Source of the DNA: Bacteroidales bacterium
Lineage (GTDB): Bacteria > Bacteroidota > Bacteroidia > Bacteroidales > UBA3663
Reading direction: 5' to 3'
NCBI GenBank assembly: GCA_016293065.1
Contig: JAEDEY010000022.1
Coordinates: 1-26,497, forward strand
Length of the DNA stretch: 26,497 bases
The translations under genes were made by a program, and so were the position numbers. Under the pieces are notes generated by a model. The model was given only the letters and a program-made list of their open reading frames with translations, made no database searches and was not told where the DNA came from. Shown piece by piece: positions 7,064-15,349 of the stretch (position 1 is the first letter of the stretch; each line of letters opens with the position of its first letter).

Positions 7064-10000
7064 TATCTATTGTTTTCCGACCATCGTTTCACATATTCAT
7101 CGACTGCTTCAAGATAGATATCGATACCTTTCTGTCGAAGTTCTGGTGTTCGATAGATCTCGCGTATATATCTGTCACCCTGACAGATACCTATCATCGA
7201 CTCATTGAGCATAAACAGATCGACGAGTGCCTGTCTTGCTTCTTTGATTTGTTCTGCCTTGTCTTCGCTCAGCGACATTTCGGCATATCGTGCCTTGGTG
7301 ATTGCCTTGAAATAGTATTTTTCGGCTCTATCATCGGGCAATGCCTCAAGTACTTTAAGGCTGTCGCGACACTGTGTGAAATTGATCATCACTTCAGGGT
7401 CGCTGTATTTTCCTGAGTTGAAATACGCATCATGACCTAATGCCATACTGATGACATAGAAGTTGATGATGTTGGTGTTTTTTATTCTGTCGGCAAGAGC
7501 GCGATCGGTCATGAACGACTGCTTGTTGTAGCACTCAAGCAGATCGACCAGACGCGATGGACGATACTTTGCCTCAAATTCTGGCGAGTAATTGGTGACT
7601 GAAAGTATCTGAACCAATGAATCGGCAGTCTGCAAGGAGGCTGTTGTGCCAATGCCAAGCAACATCTGTATCTGATTGAACAGCACGAAGTCGGCATTGA
7701 CATACTTATATGCCTTCTGTACTTCGTTGTTGACAAAATGTCCCCGGCTATATGATGCGCTATTGCCTTGCTGTTTCATGTCGATATATGGATCAAGCAG
7801 ACTAACGTCCCATTTCTTTTGTCGTATGTTATCGACAGCAATATAATTGGCAGCAAGCGGACGTATCAGGTCATACCAGTTTTCGCTATTGGCACGGTTG
7901 ACGTCACGCGACACCTTGAACCGCTTGTTCGATCCATGAGCTATCACTTCCTTAGCGAGACGCAGTTTCTCTTCGTGAGAAACCTTGTCGGAATTAAGCA
8001 GGGTGTAGTAGTAATATGCTCCATATATCTCGCCATTGCCGCCCGAGTTGTAGATATTCAGTATAGTCTCTTCGTTTGGCTCCATAAGGGCAGTATAGAC
8101 AAACCTCATGTTCACCTTTCGCAGGCTCTCCATTGCATCGGCAACGTCTTTGTTTCCCTCGCGATAGGCAAGTTCGGCATTTGCAGCATTCATGCCGACA
8201 ATCTTGCCGACATCGTCCCACGAAGCTACTGAATCTATATAGATAGTTTCGACTCTGTTGATGCCACAATTGCTCTTCACCCAGTTGATGAGGCTTTCTG
8301 AACGATGATGAGCCAGCTCAAGGTTACTGTCGTATAGTCCCTCAGGAGAAGAAATACCAAGTATGGTTATGGTGTCTATTCTATGAACGGTCGAAGATAT
8401 TAATGTGCGACCCAGGATTTCGTCTGCAAAGTCACGGAGACTGTCAAGCTGAGCCTTGTTTGTACCGAGCGATGGGTCTATGTTCCAGCTGCCCTGCAAG
8501 AAAGTAAGATGTGCTTCACGATCTACTGTCTGAGGGTCATCGGCTTTAGAGCGTGGCTTGTAGTTCTCGCGATATTTGCCATTGATGATTGGAGGACAGT
8601 CGGGCAATGCAGGATCGGCACCCATCGAGAGGAAACGCAATGGATTGGTGCGCGAACATGTACATTCGGTCATAGTGGTGTCGGCTGTCATGAAGTCGTG
8701 CAGATAGTTGACATGACGCAAACGATAATACAAGTCGGGATCAGGCATTCGCCAATACAGAGTAGTGGTGTCGATGAGTGGCTTCTCGCTCAGGTACAGA
8801 GAGTCGAGACCCAACGACATGTTTTCGAAGATATTTTGGAACACCACTCTGTCTTCATCTTTCAGACGCAGACGATTGCCTTCGTTTTCGCGACGAATGT
8901 ATGTGATACTTCCTCTGTCGATCAGCTTCTTATACTCATCTTCCTGCTTGAGCATATCATAGAAAGCATCGGAAATCCAATACTCTGAATAAGGAGAATA
9001 CTGTGCACGTATGTTGTATATCGGAGGAACAAATCCTTCGACTACATATTGCGAATTGCCTTTCAGTCTTCGGCCATTCTCCATATATTCGCGTAGTTTC
9101 TCGTATGTCACTACGTCAGTACGCAGATTATAGTATTTCTTTGTGACTATCGTGTCTTCATAGGTTTCTCCTCCGTCAGCTGGCAGATACTTCTCAAACA
9201 GCGGACTGATTGCCCAGAATGTCTTGTATTTGCTGAGATAACGGTTGAAAAGGTTATGGTCGAGACGGAAATTCACAGTATCGACACGCACCTCGTAGAA
9301 GTCATTTCGGATATTCTTTATCGAGAATACCTTCTGAGTCTTGTGTCGGTAGTGTTCGAGCGTGTCACGTCTCAAGTCGCCTGCCATCCTGCGTTTCAGC
9401 AGTCGCTGGAACTTGACTCCTGGAAAGACATAAGGATTCTCGCGGAATTTCTGCTTGAAGTTGACGTCCATGTGACCCATCACGTCAAGAAGTTTCTTCT
9501 GTCTGACGCTATTGGATACAGTCTTGGTCGTATCAGTATCTACACCAATACGTGCTGCAAGTTTGTTATAGTCTTCGTCAAACGTACATATTTCGACATA
9601 TCGGTCAACTACCATACGCTTGGTAGAGGGACCACTGATGTTGAATGTCTCGTTGAACAAAAGTTCGTTACCCACCTGAATGGCTGATTTCTCGAAATCT
9701 ACTTTTCGCTCGAATTTCTTTTCTGATTCAGCAATCTTCAGTTTGCCTGTGTAGTATATAGGGCAATCACCTACTTCGTTGGTAGGCTCAAAGCTCTCGA
9801 TCCACTCAAGAGGGAAAAGCTCCTGGAATCCTGGATTCTTGACCACAATGATTGCCAACTCATCATCGGCAAACAGGTCGTCTTTTGTTTCCCATTCAGA
9901 GACTTCCTTCTGAAAACGTGCTTTCAGTCGTTCGCCAATGGCTCTGACACCCTGAGTGTTATAGGTGTTGGATACGTTTGGCATGAGGCAATAGCCATCG

Positions 10001-10311
10001 GTATTGTCATAGAAATTGAAGAATGACTGCACTTCCGATTGTTTCTGGTTGTTGGTGATGTCGTTGATGAGAAGTTCTGCCCAACGCAAGAATGTGACAT
10101 ATACCACTACATCGCCAGTCAACTCATCGAGACTCAATCCCATCTCGCTCATCGGACGACCATTATCTGAATCTACAATCTGAATATATTTTCCTGTATT
10201 ATCTACAATATTTGTGGCATCATATATCTTAAACGAGCGATTCTCCTGTGCCATGGCCGACACAGAATAAAACAGCAGCAAGAATAGTATGTAATGAAAC
10301 TTATTCTTCAT
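7063..10311 (-). CDS. Exported OmpA-like-domain protein, 1082 aa, envelope assembly or anchoring candidate
   Basis: The N-terminal signal peptide ends near AMAQ (residue 22). The first 600 residues match nothing I can name; they are hydrophilic and tyrosine-rich, with a cysteine cluster CTCSR. Residues about 601-720 look like an OmpA C-terminal fold: HLTFLQGSWNIDPSLG, an aligned helix, ITILGISSPEG (Ser-Ser-Pro-Glu-Gly at 654-658) and LELAHHRSESL with Arg670. The SPEG variant in place of the usual Asp is typical of OmpA-like proteins from Bacteroidales fimbrial loci. The C-terminal 350 residues are helical and perhaps TPR-like. The gene starts 9 bases after the DUF3575 gene and overlaps the next gene by one base. 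A periplasmic role tethering the surface complex to peptidoglycan is plausible but inferred. Confidence 0.82.
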   Translation of the reverse strand: MKNKFHYILFLLLFYSVSAMAQENRSFKIYDATNIVDNTGKYIQIVDSDNGRPMSEMGLSLDELTGDVVVYVTFLRWAELLINDITNNQKQSEVQSFFNFYDNTDGYCLMPNVSNTYNTQGVRAIGERLKARFQKEVSEWETKDDLFADDELAIIVVKNPGFQELFPLEWIESFEPTNEVGDCPIYYTGKLKIAESEKKFERKVDFEKSAIQVGNELLFNETFNISGPSTKRMVVDRYVEICTFDEDYNKLAARIGVDTDTTKTVSNSVRQKKLLDVMGHMDVNFKQKFRENPYVFPGVKFQRLLKRRMAGDLRRDTLEHYRHKTQKVFSIKNIRNDFYEVRVDTVNFRLDHNLFNRYLSKYKTFWAISPLFEKYLPADGGETYEDTIVTKKYYNLRTDVVTYEKLREYMENGRRLKGNSQYVVEGFVPPIYNIRAQYSPYSEYWISDAFYDMLKQEDEYKKLIDRGSITYIRRENEGNRLRLKDEDRVVFQNIFENMSLGLDSLYLSEKPLIDTTTLYWRMPDPDLYYRLRHVNYLHDFMTADTTMTECTCSRTNPLRFLSMGADPALPDCPPIINGKYRENYKPRSKADDPQTVDREAHLTFLQGSWNIDPSLGTNKAQLDSLRDFADEILGRTLISSTVHRIDTITILGISSPEGLYDSNLELAHHRSESLINWVKSNCGINRVETIYIDSVASWDDVGKIVGMNAANAELAYREGNKDVADAMESLRKVNMRFVYTALMEPNEETILNIYNSGGNGEIYGAYYYYTLLNSDKVSHEEKLRLAKEVIAHGSNKRFKVSRDVNRANSENWYDLIRPLAANYIAVDNIRQKKWDVSLLDPYIDMKQQGNSASYSRGHFVNNEVQKAYKYVNADFVLFNQIQMLLGIGTTASLQTADSLVQILSVTNYSPEFEAKYRPSRLVDLLECYNKQSFMTDRALADRIKNTNIINFYVISMALGHDAYFNSGKYSDPEVMINFTQCRDSLKVLEALPDDRAEKYYFKAITKARYAEMSLSEDKAEQIKEARQALVDLFMLNESMIGICQGDRYIREIYRTPELRQKGIDIYLEAVDEYVKRWSENNR

Positions 10312-10320
10312 CTTTACTCA

Positions 10321-10866
10321 TTATTTAATAATATAAGACACACTTACTTCGAGATTGGTGGGAGAGAAGCTCATGTCATGACGCGATGTGACAAGAGGCT
10401 GACCTGCTTCATCTACTGTGTTGATGTCTTCATACAGATACAATGCGCCAATGCCATAACTCACCTCGATGTTCAGGTTGTCGGTCAATGGATAGCAATA
10501 ACCAATATTGACACCAAAAGGCAGACAATCACCTTTACGTTTGCTGTCTTTGATCTTCACTTCATATCGTGCTGGAGTGGCTGTGACACCACAGAACAGG
10601 CTGTTGAGCGGTTCGCGGTCAAACCAATAGCGATAGCCAAGCTGAAGGGCTGTGAAATTGGCACTCTTCAACCAGCTGTCGGTAGCACTCTTGTAGAAGA
10701 TTGCCTCAACAGAACTGCTCTCACTCACACACAGGTCAACACCTATGTTGGGTGCAAGCATGGCCCATCCGGCAAGGTTGGTCTTGATAGCTATGCCTTG
10801 TGCCTTGATGTCTTTGAATGCAAAGACCGATAATATTGCTAATATGACTGTTAGTCTTGTTTTCAT
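10321..10866 (-). CDS. DUF3575 family protein
   Basis: This 181-aa protein has a signal peptide at residues 1-23 (ending DIKAQ) and a body of amphipathic beta strands. The segment IKTNLAGWAMLAPNIGVDL, the later LQLGYRYWFD and the final VSVSYIIK match what I know of DUF3575 proteins. In Bacteroidales these are often encoded beside OmpA-like/DUF3868 genes at the head of fimbrial operons. The N-terminal block closely resembles that of the preceding 687-aa protein (TNFIDWALFAPNIGIDI), so the two are probably paralogues. Spacing is 43 bases to the gene before and 9 to the gene after, which supports one transcript. It is likely a small outer-membrane or periplasmic beta-barrel-like protein; its function is unknown. 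Confidence 0.85.
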   Translation of the reverse strand: MKTRLTVILAILSVFAFKDIKAQGIAIKTNLAGWAMLAPNIGVDLCVSESSSVEAIFYKSATDSWLKSANFTALQLGYRYWFDREPLNSLFCGVTATPARYEVKIKDSKRKGDCLPFGVNIGYCYPLTDNLNIEVSYGIGALYLYEDINTVDEAGQPLVTSRHDMSFSPTNLEVSVSYIIK

Positions 10867-10909
10867 AATCTCTCGTTTTGCAGTAAATAGTCAATCGTTG
10901 TTTACTATC

Positions 10910-12973
10910 TTATTGCGCGAACTTTATATAATAAGGAACTTTGATGACAGAACTGTTTTCTGGGTGCAGCTGTATGCGAGCGTATGCCCTGTATCTGCCG
11001 TCTTCCATCAGCTGATATTGGTCGTCGAGACAGAAGTCCAGGAACTGATATTCCTTGAATGCATAACCCGATGCTCTTCTGAAGGCATCTACTATCTGAG
11101 AATGTGTTATGCCCAATTCACCTGGATCCTTGACTTCTCCGCGTATCACTATCTCTGGCCACTTCTTCTGCTGTACCCAAGGCTTGATCCTGTTCTCCAT
11201 GTCATTGTTGGCTTTCTCAACACCACCTTGGTCGTTGACTGTATATGTGACATTTGCAACATAAGCAGCCTGCAGATATACTGTTGCAGAATATCTGTGA
11301 CGGAACTCATTCTGACCAGAAGCCACCTCTATCATGTCAGGACTGACATTGATGCCATCTTTCTTCAAGGCTTCTGATATCTCGGCAGGTGTCACCTCAG
11401 GACTGAATGTGTCTTGTCCTGTCCATTTTCTCTGGAAGGTGAGTCTGTGTCCGTTGACGCGATTGTACATAGACAAGCCTGATGCCTCGCCACGGAACTG
11501 TACTTCAAACTGTGAAAGTATTGGGTCTGTTTCGTAATTAAGCACAACTTGTGGATGGAACTGCAGATTGATGACATAACGCGAACGACGATTGATGCCT
11601 CGTTCATCTACAGGACGTATCACACCTACACCTACACGTTGCGATACTCCCTTGAACTGCTGCAAGCTGATGGTCTTGCCCCAGATACGAGAGAACAAGG
11701 TCATTACTTCGTTCATAGGTATATAGCCATCTATCTCATTGCGGTCCTGAGACTTTGTTTTTGCCTTGGCATAAAGCACAGGAATACCCTTTTCGTTGCG
11801 GTATTTCTGAACAGCATCGATAAACGACTGTTTCAGCTTCTCTGCCTCTTTTCGTCCTTCAAGCTCTACTCTGAACTTGAAGATCACGTCAGTGGTTTCT
11901 ACTTCTTCTTCGTCATATTTGCTGACAGCAGTCTTGAACCTATAGGTGATGCGATATTCGTCAAGTCGCTTGATAGGGAAGATGGTGTCGTTGACAAAGT
12001 TGGCTGTTGCAAGAGGCATACCTGTCTGCTTTCTGATGGCATTGATGACTTCTTTCTTGCCAATAGCCGATTTCAGAGTCATGTTGTCGTTGACTTTCGG
12101 GACAGTGATGAAGATCTTTGTCTCGGTCGAATAGTTTTCGGTGATGCTGTCGATGAGTGCCTGCATCTCGCGATTCTCGGCTATGTTGACCGAATGTTTC
12201 TTCTGACTTGGCTGCCAATATTTGCTGCTGATGCTCACTTTTCTGAATGTGAGACCAAACCTCAATTCTGCAAGAGGTTCTAACTTATTGCTCTTTGAAA
12301 GTAATACAGGTGGTGTGGCAATATCTGTAGTATTAGTGTCATAAAGCTTGCTGATCTTATTCTTCACACCCACGTTTCCACCCACATTGAATTGCCAGAA
12401 ATGGCCATTATGGTAGAAAGCAGGAAACTCATAGCCTGCTGTCAAGCCTCCCGACCATCCATCATAATCCCAATATTCTACAAAGGGTCCAATATAACTG
12501 CGTCCCTTTATCATCTCTGGCCTGTGTAATGCCGATGATTCCATGGCACGGGCAGTAGCTTCCAACGAACGCTGCTGACCCATGAACAGATTTTCTACCC
12601 ACAATGCAGGACGTGTCAATCCACGTCGCTGACTCGGATGCTCGTTCCAGCGGTAATGCCAGCGATATTCCACTCTTCCTGCCCAGTTGTTGTTCCTGAT
12701 CCAGGCATAATTGTCTTTGGCAATATATTTGAAATTAAGGAAGAGAGACTGTCCGCCAATGCGCTTCTGATTTCCAAGGTCAATGTCGATACCAATGTTA
12801 GGGGCAAACAATGCCCAATCGATGAAGTTGGTAGAAAATGACAAGCGACTAGAAAACGAACCAAGAGTGTCTCTCTCTAAAGAAATTGCCTTATAGCGTG
12901 TCTGAGCATTAGCACTGATAGCCGAAACTACCAATACACAAATCAAAAAGACAACTCTCAACACCGCTCTCAT
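10910..12973 (-). CDS. Exported DUF3575-like protein with four C-terminal alpha/beta repeats, 687 aa
   Basis: I start at the ATG at 12973 because it gives a clean signal peptide (MRAVLRVVFLICVLVVSA, cleavage after NAQ at residue 24); the longer frame begins with TTG at 13021. Residues about 45-250 resemble DUF3575: TNFIDWALFAPNIGIDI, then RVEYRWHYRW, then GGLTAGYEFP. From about 285 to the end the protein is made of repeats. Each has a strand, a helix with an E/Q-V/I-x-x-A pattern, then a Tyr-rich strand, at about 285-347, 397-474, 510-569 and 606-671. Examples are KKEVINAIRK, MNEVMTLFSR, PAEISEALKK and HSQIVDAFRR. I cannot name the repeat; a POTRA-like role is possible. It is the first gene of the envelope operon, 44 bases after the U32 gene. 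Confidence 0.8.
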   Translation of the reverse strand: MRAVLRVVFLICVLVVSAISANAQTRYKAISLERDTLGSFSSRLSFSTNFIDWALFAPNIGIDIDLGNQKRIGGQSLFLNFKYIAKDNYAWIRNNNWAGRVEYRWHYRWNEHPSQRRGLTRPALWVENLFMGQQRSLEATARAMESSALHRPEMIKGRSYIGPFVEYWDYDGWSGGLTAGYEFPAFYHNGHFWQFNVGGNVGVKNKISKLYDTNTTDIATPPVLLSKSNKLEPLAELRFGLTFRKVSISSKYWQPSQKKHSVNIAENREMQALIDSITENYSTETKIFITVPKVNDNMTLKSAIGKKEVINAIRKQTGMPLATANFVNDTIFPIKRLDEYRITYRFKTAVSKYDEEEVETTDVIFKFRVELEGRKEAEKLKQSFIDAVQKYRNEKGIPVLYAKAKTKSQDRNEIDGYIPMNEVMTLFSRIWGKTISLQQFKGVSQRVGVGVIRPVDERGINRRSRYVINLQFHPQVVLNYETDPILSQFEVQFRGEASGLSMYNRVNGHRLTFQRKWTGQDTFSPEVTPAEISEALKKDGINVSPDMIEVASGQNEFRHRYSATVYLQAAYVANVTYTVNDQGGVEKANNDMENRIKPWVQQKKWPEIVIRGEVKDPGELGITHSQIVDAFRRASGYAFKEYQFLDFCLDDQYQLMEDGRYRAYARIQLHPENSSVIKVPYYIKFAQ

Positions 12974-13017
12974 AGTTAATACAGTTATTTTTAATTCCGT
13001 TAAAAATAAGAAAAGAA

Positions 13018-14274
13018 TCAATTCCGAACCACCAGGAACACCTTGTCGGAAGGCCGTATCTTCTGTGCCACAGGAATAGAGAAACGCTCGCCCTTATGTA
13101 CTGTTTCTACTACCTGATAATCGACCTGAATCTCATCGAGCACCTGTTCGATGACTCCTGTCGTAGGACCAATGATCATGATCTTGTCTCCCTTGTGCAG
13201 TTCTTTTGCTTCACACAGGAAGTCGCCAATGCCTATGCGCGAGAAGTAACCCATGGTCTTGGCTGCATATTCCTTATGCTCGGTGGCAACCGAACCATAG
13301 TGATGACTCCACTCGCCAAGTCGCTGACCAAGGTAATAGCCATTCCAGAAACCACGGTTGAAGACCTTGCTGAGACGGTTATCCCATTCGGCTATCTTCT
13401 CATCGCCATAGGTGCCGTCTTTGATGGCTTCATAAGCTTCTCGATAGCACTCGACTACTGTCTTGACATATTCCGGTCCGCGGGCACGTCCTTCGATCTT
13501 GAAAACTTCCACTCCTGAGTCAATAAGTTTGTTCATAAAGTGGATTGTCTTCAGATCTTTTGGCGACATCAGGTATTTGTTGTCAACTTCAATCTGTATG
13601 TCGTGATCCTGATCATCGAGCAGATAAGCATCATAGGCATGTCGGCACACCTGTGCACAACCTCCTCGGTTGGCCGAACGGTTGTATTCATGCAGGCTCA
13701 TATAGCACTTGCCCGAAACTGCCATGCACAATGCTCCATGGGCAAACATCTCAATGCGGATGAGCTCGCCCTTAGGTCCACAGATCTTCTCGGCTATGAT
13801 CTGCTCGTGTATCTGTTTCACCTGATCCATGTTCAACTCGCGTGCCAGTACCACCACATCGGCAAACTGAGCATAGAACTTCAGTGCCTCGATGTTGGAG
13901 ATGTTAAGCTGAGTGGAAAGATGCACCTCAATGCGAGGCTTGCGGTCGGCACGATCCCAGCCACGGGCATACATCAAGGCAGCAACATCGCTGGCAATGA
14001 TGGCTGTGATGCCTGACTCAGATGCGGCATCGATGATGTTGCGCATCTTCTCAAGATCCTCGCCATATATCACAGTGTTGACCGTGAGATAGCTGTTGAT
14101 CTTGTTTTCTCTACATATATTGGCAATATTTTTCAGATCTTCTATTGTAAAGTTGTTGGCTGAAGCCGATCGCATATTAAGTCCCTGTATGCCGAAATAC
14201 ACCGAACCTGCACCTGCTTGTATAGCAGCTGCAAGTGACTCGTAACATCCGACAGGAGCCATTATTTCAATCAT
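13018..14274 (-). CDS. U32 family protein, tRNA hydroxylation type (TrhP-like)
   Basis: The 418-aa frame from the ATG at 14274 begins MIEIMAPVGCYESLAAA; the frame extends to a TTG at 14292. The U32 signature is present at 175-193 (EMFAHGALCM then SGKCYMS). Cys183, Cys190, Cys206 and Cys210 could bind an iron-sulfur cluster, as reported for U32 proteins such as UbiU and UbiV. Although annotated as peptidases, U32 proteins of this size include TrhP (YegQ), which makes 5-hydroxyuridine at the wobble position of tRNA. The longer RlhA modifies 23S rRNA. Length and layout favour TrhP-like function. The gene diverges from trmH across an AT-rich region and lies upstream of the envelope operon, possibly co-transcribed with it. 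Confidence 0.9.
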   Translation of the reverse strand: MIEIMAPVGCYESLAAAIQAGAGSVYFGIQGLNMRSASANNFTIEDLKNIANICRENKINSYLTVNTVIYGEDLEKMRNIIDAASESGITAIIASDVAALMYARGWDRADRKPRIEVHLSTQLNISNIEALKFYAQFADVVVLARELNMDQVKQIHEQIIAEKICGPKGELIRIEMFAHGALCMAVSGKCYMSLHEYNRSANRGGCAQVCRHAYDAYLLDDQDHDIQIEVDNKYLMSPKDLKTIHFMNKLIDSGVEVFKIEGRARGPEYVKTVVECYREAYEAIKDGTYGDEKIAEWDNRLSKVFNRGFWNGYYLGQRLGEWSHHYGSVATEHKEYAAKTMGYFSRIGIGDFLCEAKELHKGDKIMIIGPTTGVIEQVLDEIQVDYQVVETVHKGERFSIPVAQKIRPSDKVFLVVRN

Positions 14275-14800
14275 ATCTTGTGTTATCAACAATCCTTATT
14301 TATATTATATGTCTTGTTTTTGAAAAAATAATTTTTTAATCAAAACCTATATACTGATGATAATAGGCTGTTGATAATGTTAATAACTTTTACCTCTTTT
14401 TTTTATCAAAAATGTAACTCCACTTATTAATGACTTATCAACTGTTGTATTAATCAAAAAACTATTAATTTCTATGAGATTAGAATAGTTGCAAGATGTA
14501 TTATCAACTTTTCAACAATTCGTTAATTTTGGACAAAGTTAATTATTTTCTTTTAAATATGTGTGTAGATAACTCGATTTTTTTCAATAATAAGTTTTTT
14601 ATAAATAGTAAATAAAATATTTTGTCATTTCGGAAAACAAATTAAGCCAACTATTTTTGGGATTTCCAAATTTTTCAGCATTTATTTTTTCTTTTGTTTT
14701 CAACCGCATTTTTCAACTTTATCAAGAGTTTATTAACAAGTGATGTAGAAAACCTTTATTTATTTTGGATAATAAGTAAAGATGTATTAAATTTGCGCAT
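14275..14800. other. AT-rich intergenic region with phased DnaA-box-like sites (candidate replication origin)
   Basis: This 526-base non-coding stretch is very AT-rich, with T and A tracts (for example 14395-14404). It separates a minus-strand gene block from plus-strand trmH-mutS. DnaA-box-like sequences are TTATCAACA at 14283-14291 (+) and 14369-14377 (-), TTATCAACT at 14435-14443 (+) and 14501-14509 (+), and TTATCTACA at 14564-14572 (-). Weaker ones are at 14719-14727 and 14730-14738. Steps between the middle boxes are 66, 66 and 63 bases. The consensus box is TTATCCACA, so each main site has one or two mismatches. No gene or RNA was seen here. A weak TAGGTTTTG at about 14341-14349 on the minus strand may serve the U32 gene. 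Confidence 0.4.
14764..14795 (+). promoter_or_regulatory. Promoter of trmH-mutS
   Basis: TTTG at 14764-14767, a 20-base spacer and TAAATTTG at 14788-14795 match the Bacteroidota -33/-7 consensus well. The -7 box ends only five bases before the trmH ATG, so the transcript would begin at or next to the start codon (leaderless). Confidence 0.7.
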
Positions 14801-15349
14801 ATGAAAAAACTTACAATGCTCGAAATGGGACGCATCAATGCAGAGGAATTCAAGGCTGCAAAGAAGATGCCTCTCATTATTATACTTGACAATGTGAGAA
14901 GCCTGAACAATATTGGTTCGGTGTTCCGCACTTCCGATGCTTTCCGTGTCGAGAGCATCTATCTCTGTGGCATTTCGTCTCCTCCGCCTTCACCCGAGAT
15001 TCACAAGACGGCTCTTGGAGCAGAGGACAGTGTGGATTGGCGATATTTCGAAGATACTCACGAGGCAGTGGCTGAGTTGCAGAAGGCAGGGTATAAGGTA
15101 TTGGCAATCGAGCAGTGTCAGGGCTCAACCATGCTCGACACCTGGTGTCCCGATTTCTCGGGCATGAATGGTTATGCAGTGGTCATGGGCAATGAGGTGC
15201 ATGGTGTGCAGCAGTCGGTAGTGGATATGTGCGATGGCTGTCTCGAGATTCCTCAATATGGTACCAAGCACTCGCTCAATGTGTCGGTAACGACAGGTCT
15301 TGTGATATGGGATTTTTTCAAAGCTTACGAGAAGACAAATAATCTATGA
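14801..15349 (+). CDS. TrmH/SpoU-family RNA 2'-O-methyltransferase
   Basis: This 182-residue SPOUT methyltransferase transfers a methyl group from S-adenosylmethionine to a ribose 2'-OH of tRNA or rRNA. The three family motifs are clear. Motif 1 is N31-VRSLNNIGS-VFR with Arg43, motif 2 is VVMGNEVHGV (GNEVHG at 130-135), and motif 3 is KHSLNVSVTTG (Ser158, Asn160). It lacks the extra N-terminal RNA-binding domain of RlmB/TsnR-type members, so its target cannot be told from sequence. The ATG at 14801 follows the -7 box by five bases; ATGs at residues 6 and 9 are alternatives. Its stop overlaps the mutS start (ATGA), indicating translational coupling. Confidence 0.92.
   Translation: MKKLTMLEMGRINAEEFKAAKKMPLIIILDNVRSLNNIGSVFRTSDAFRVESIYLCGISSPPPSPEIHKTALGAEDSVDWRYFEDTHEAVAELQKAGYKVLAIEQCQGSTMLDTWCPDFSGMNGYAVVMGNEVHGVQQSVVDMCDGCLEIPQYGTKHSLNVSVTTGLVIWDFFKAYEKTNNL

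Noticed and set aside
13019..13021. TTG start giving a 4-base overlap of the 703-aa frame with the U32 gene
   Set aside because: The ATG at 12973 gives a clean signal peptide, while the longer frame puts 16 polar residues before it.
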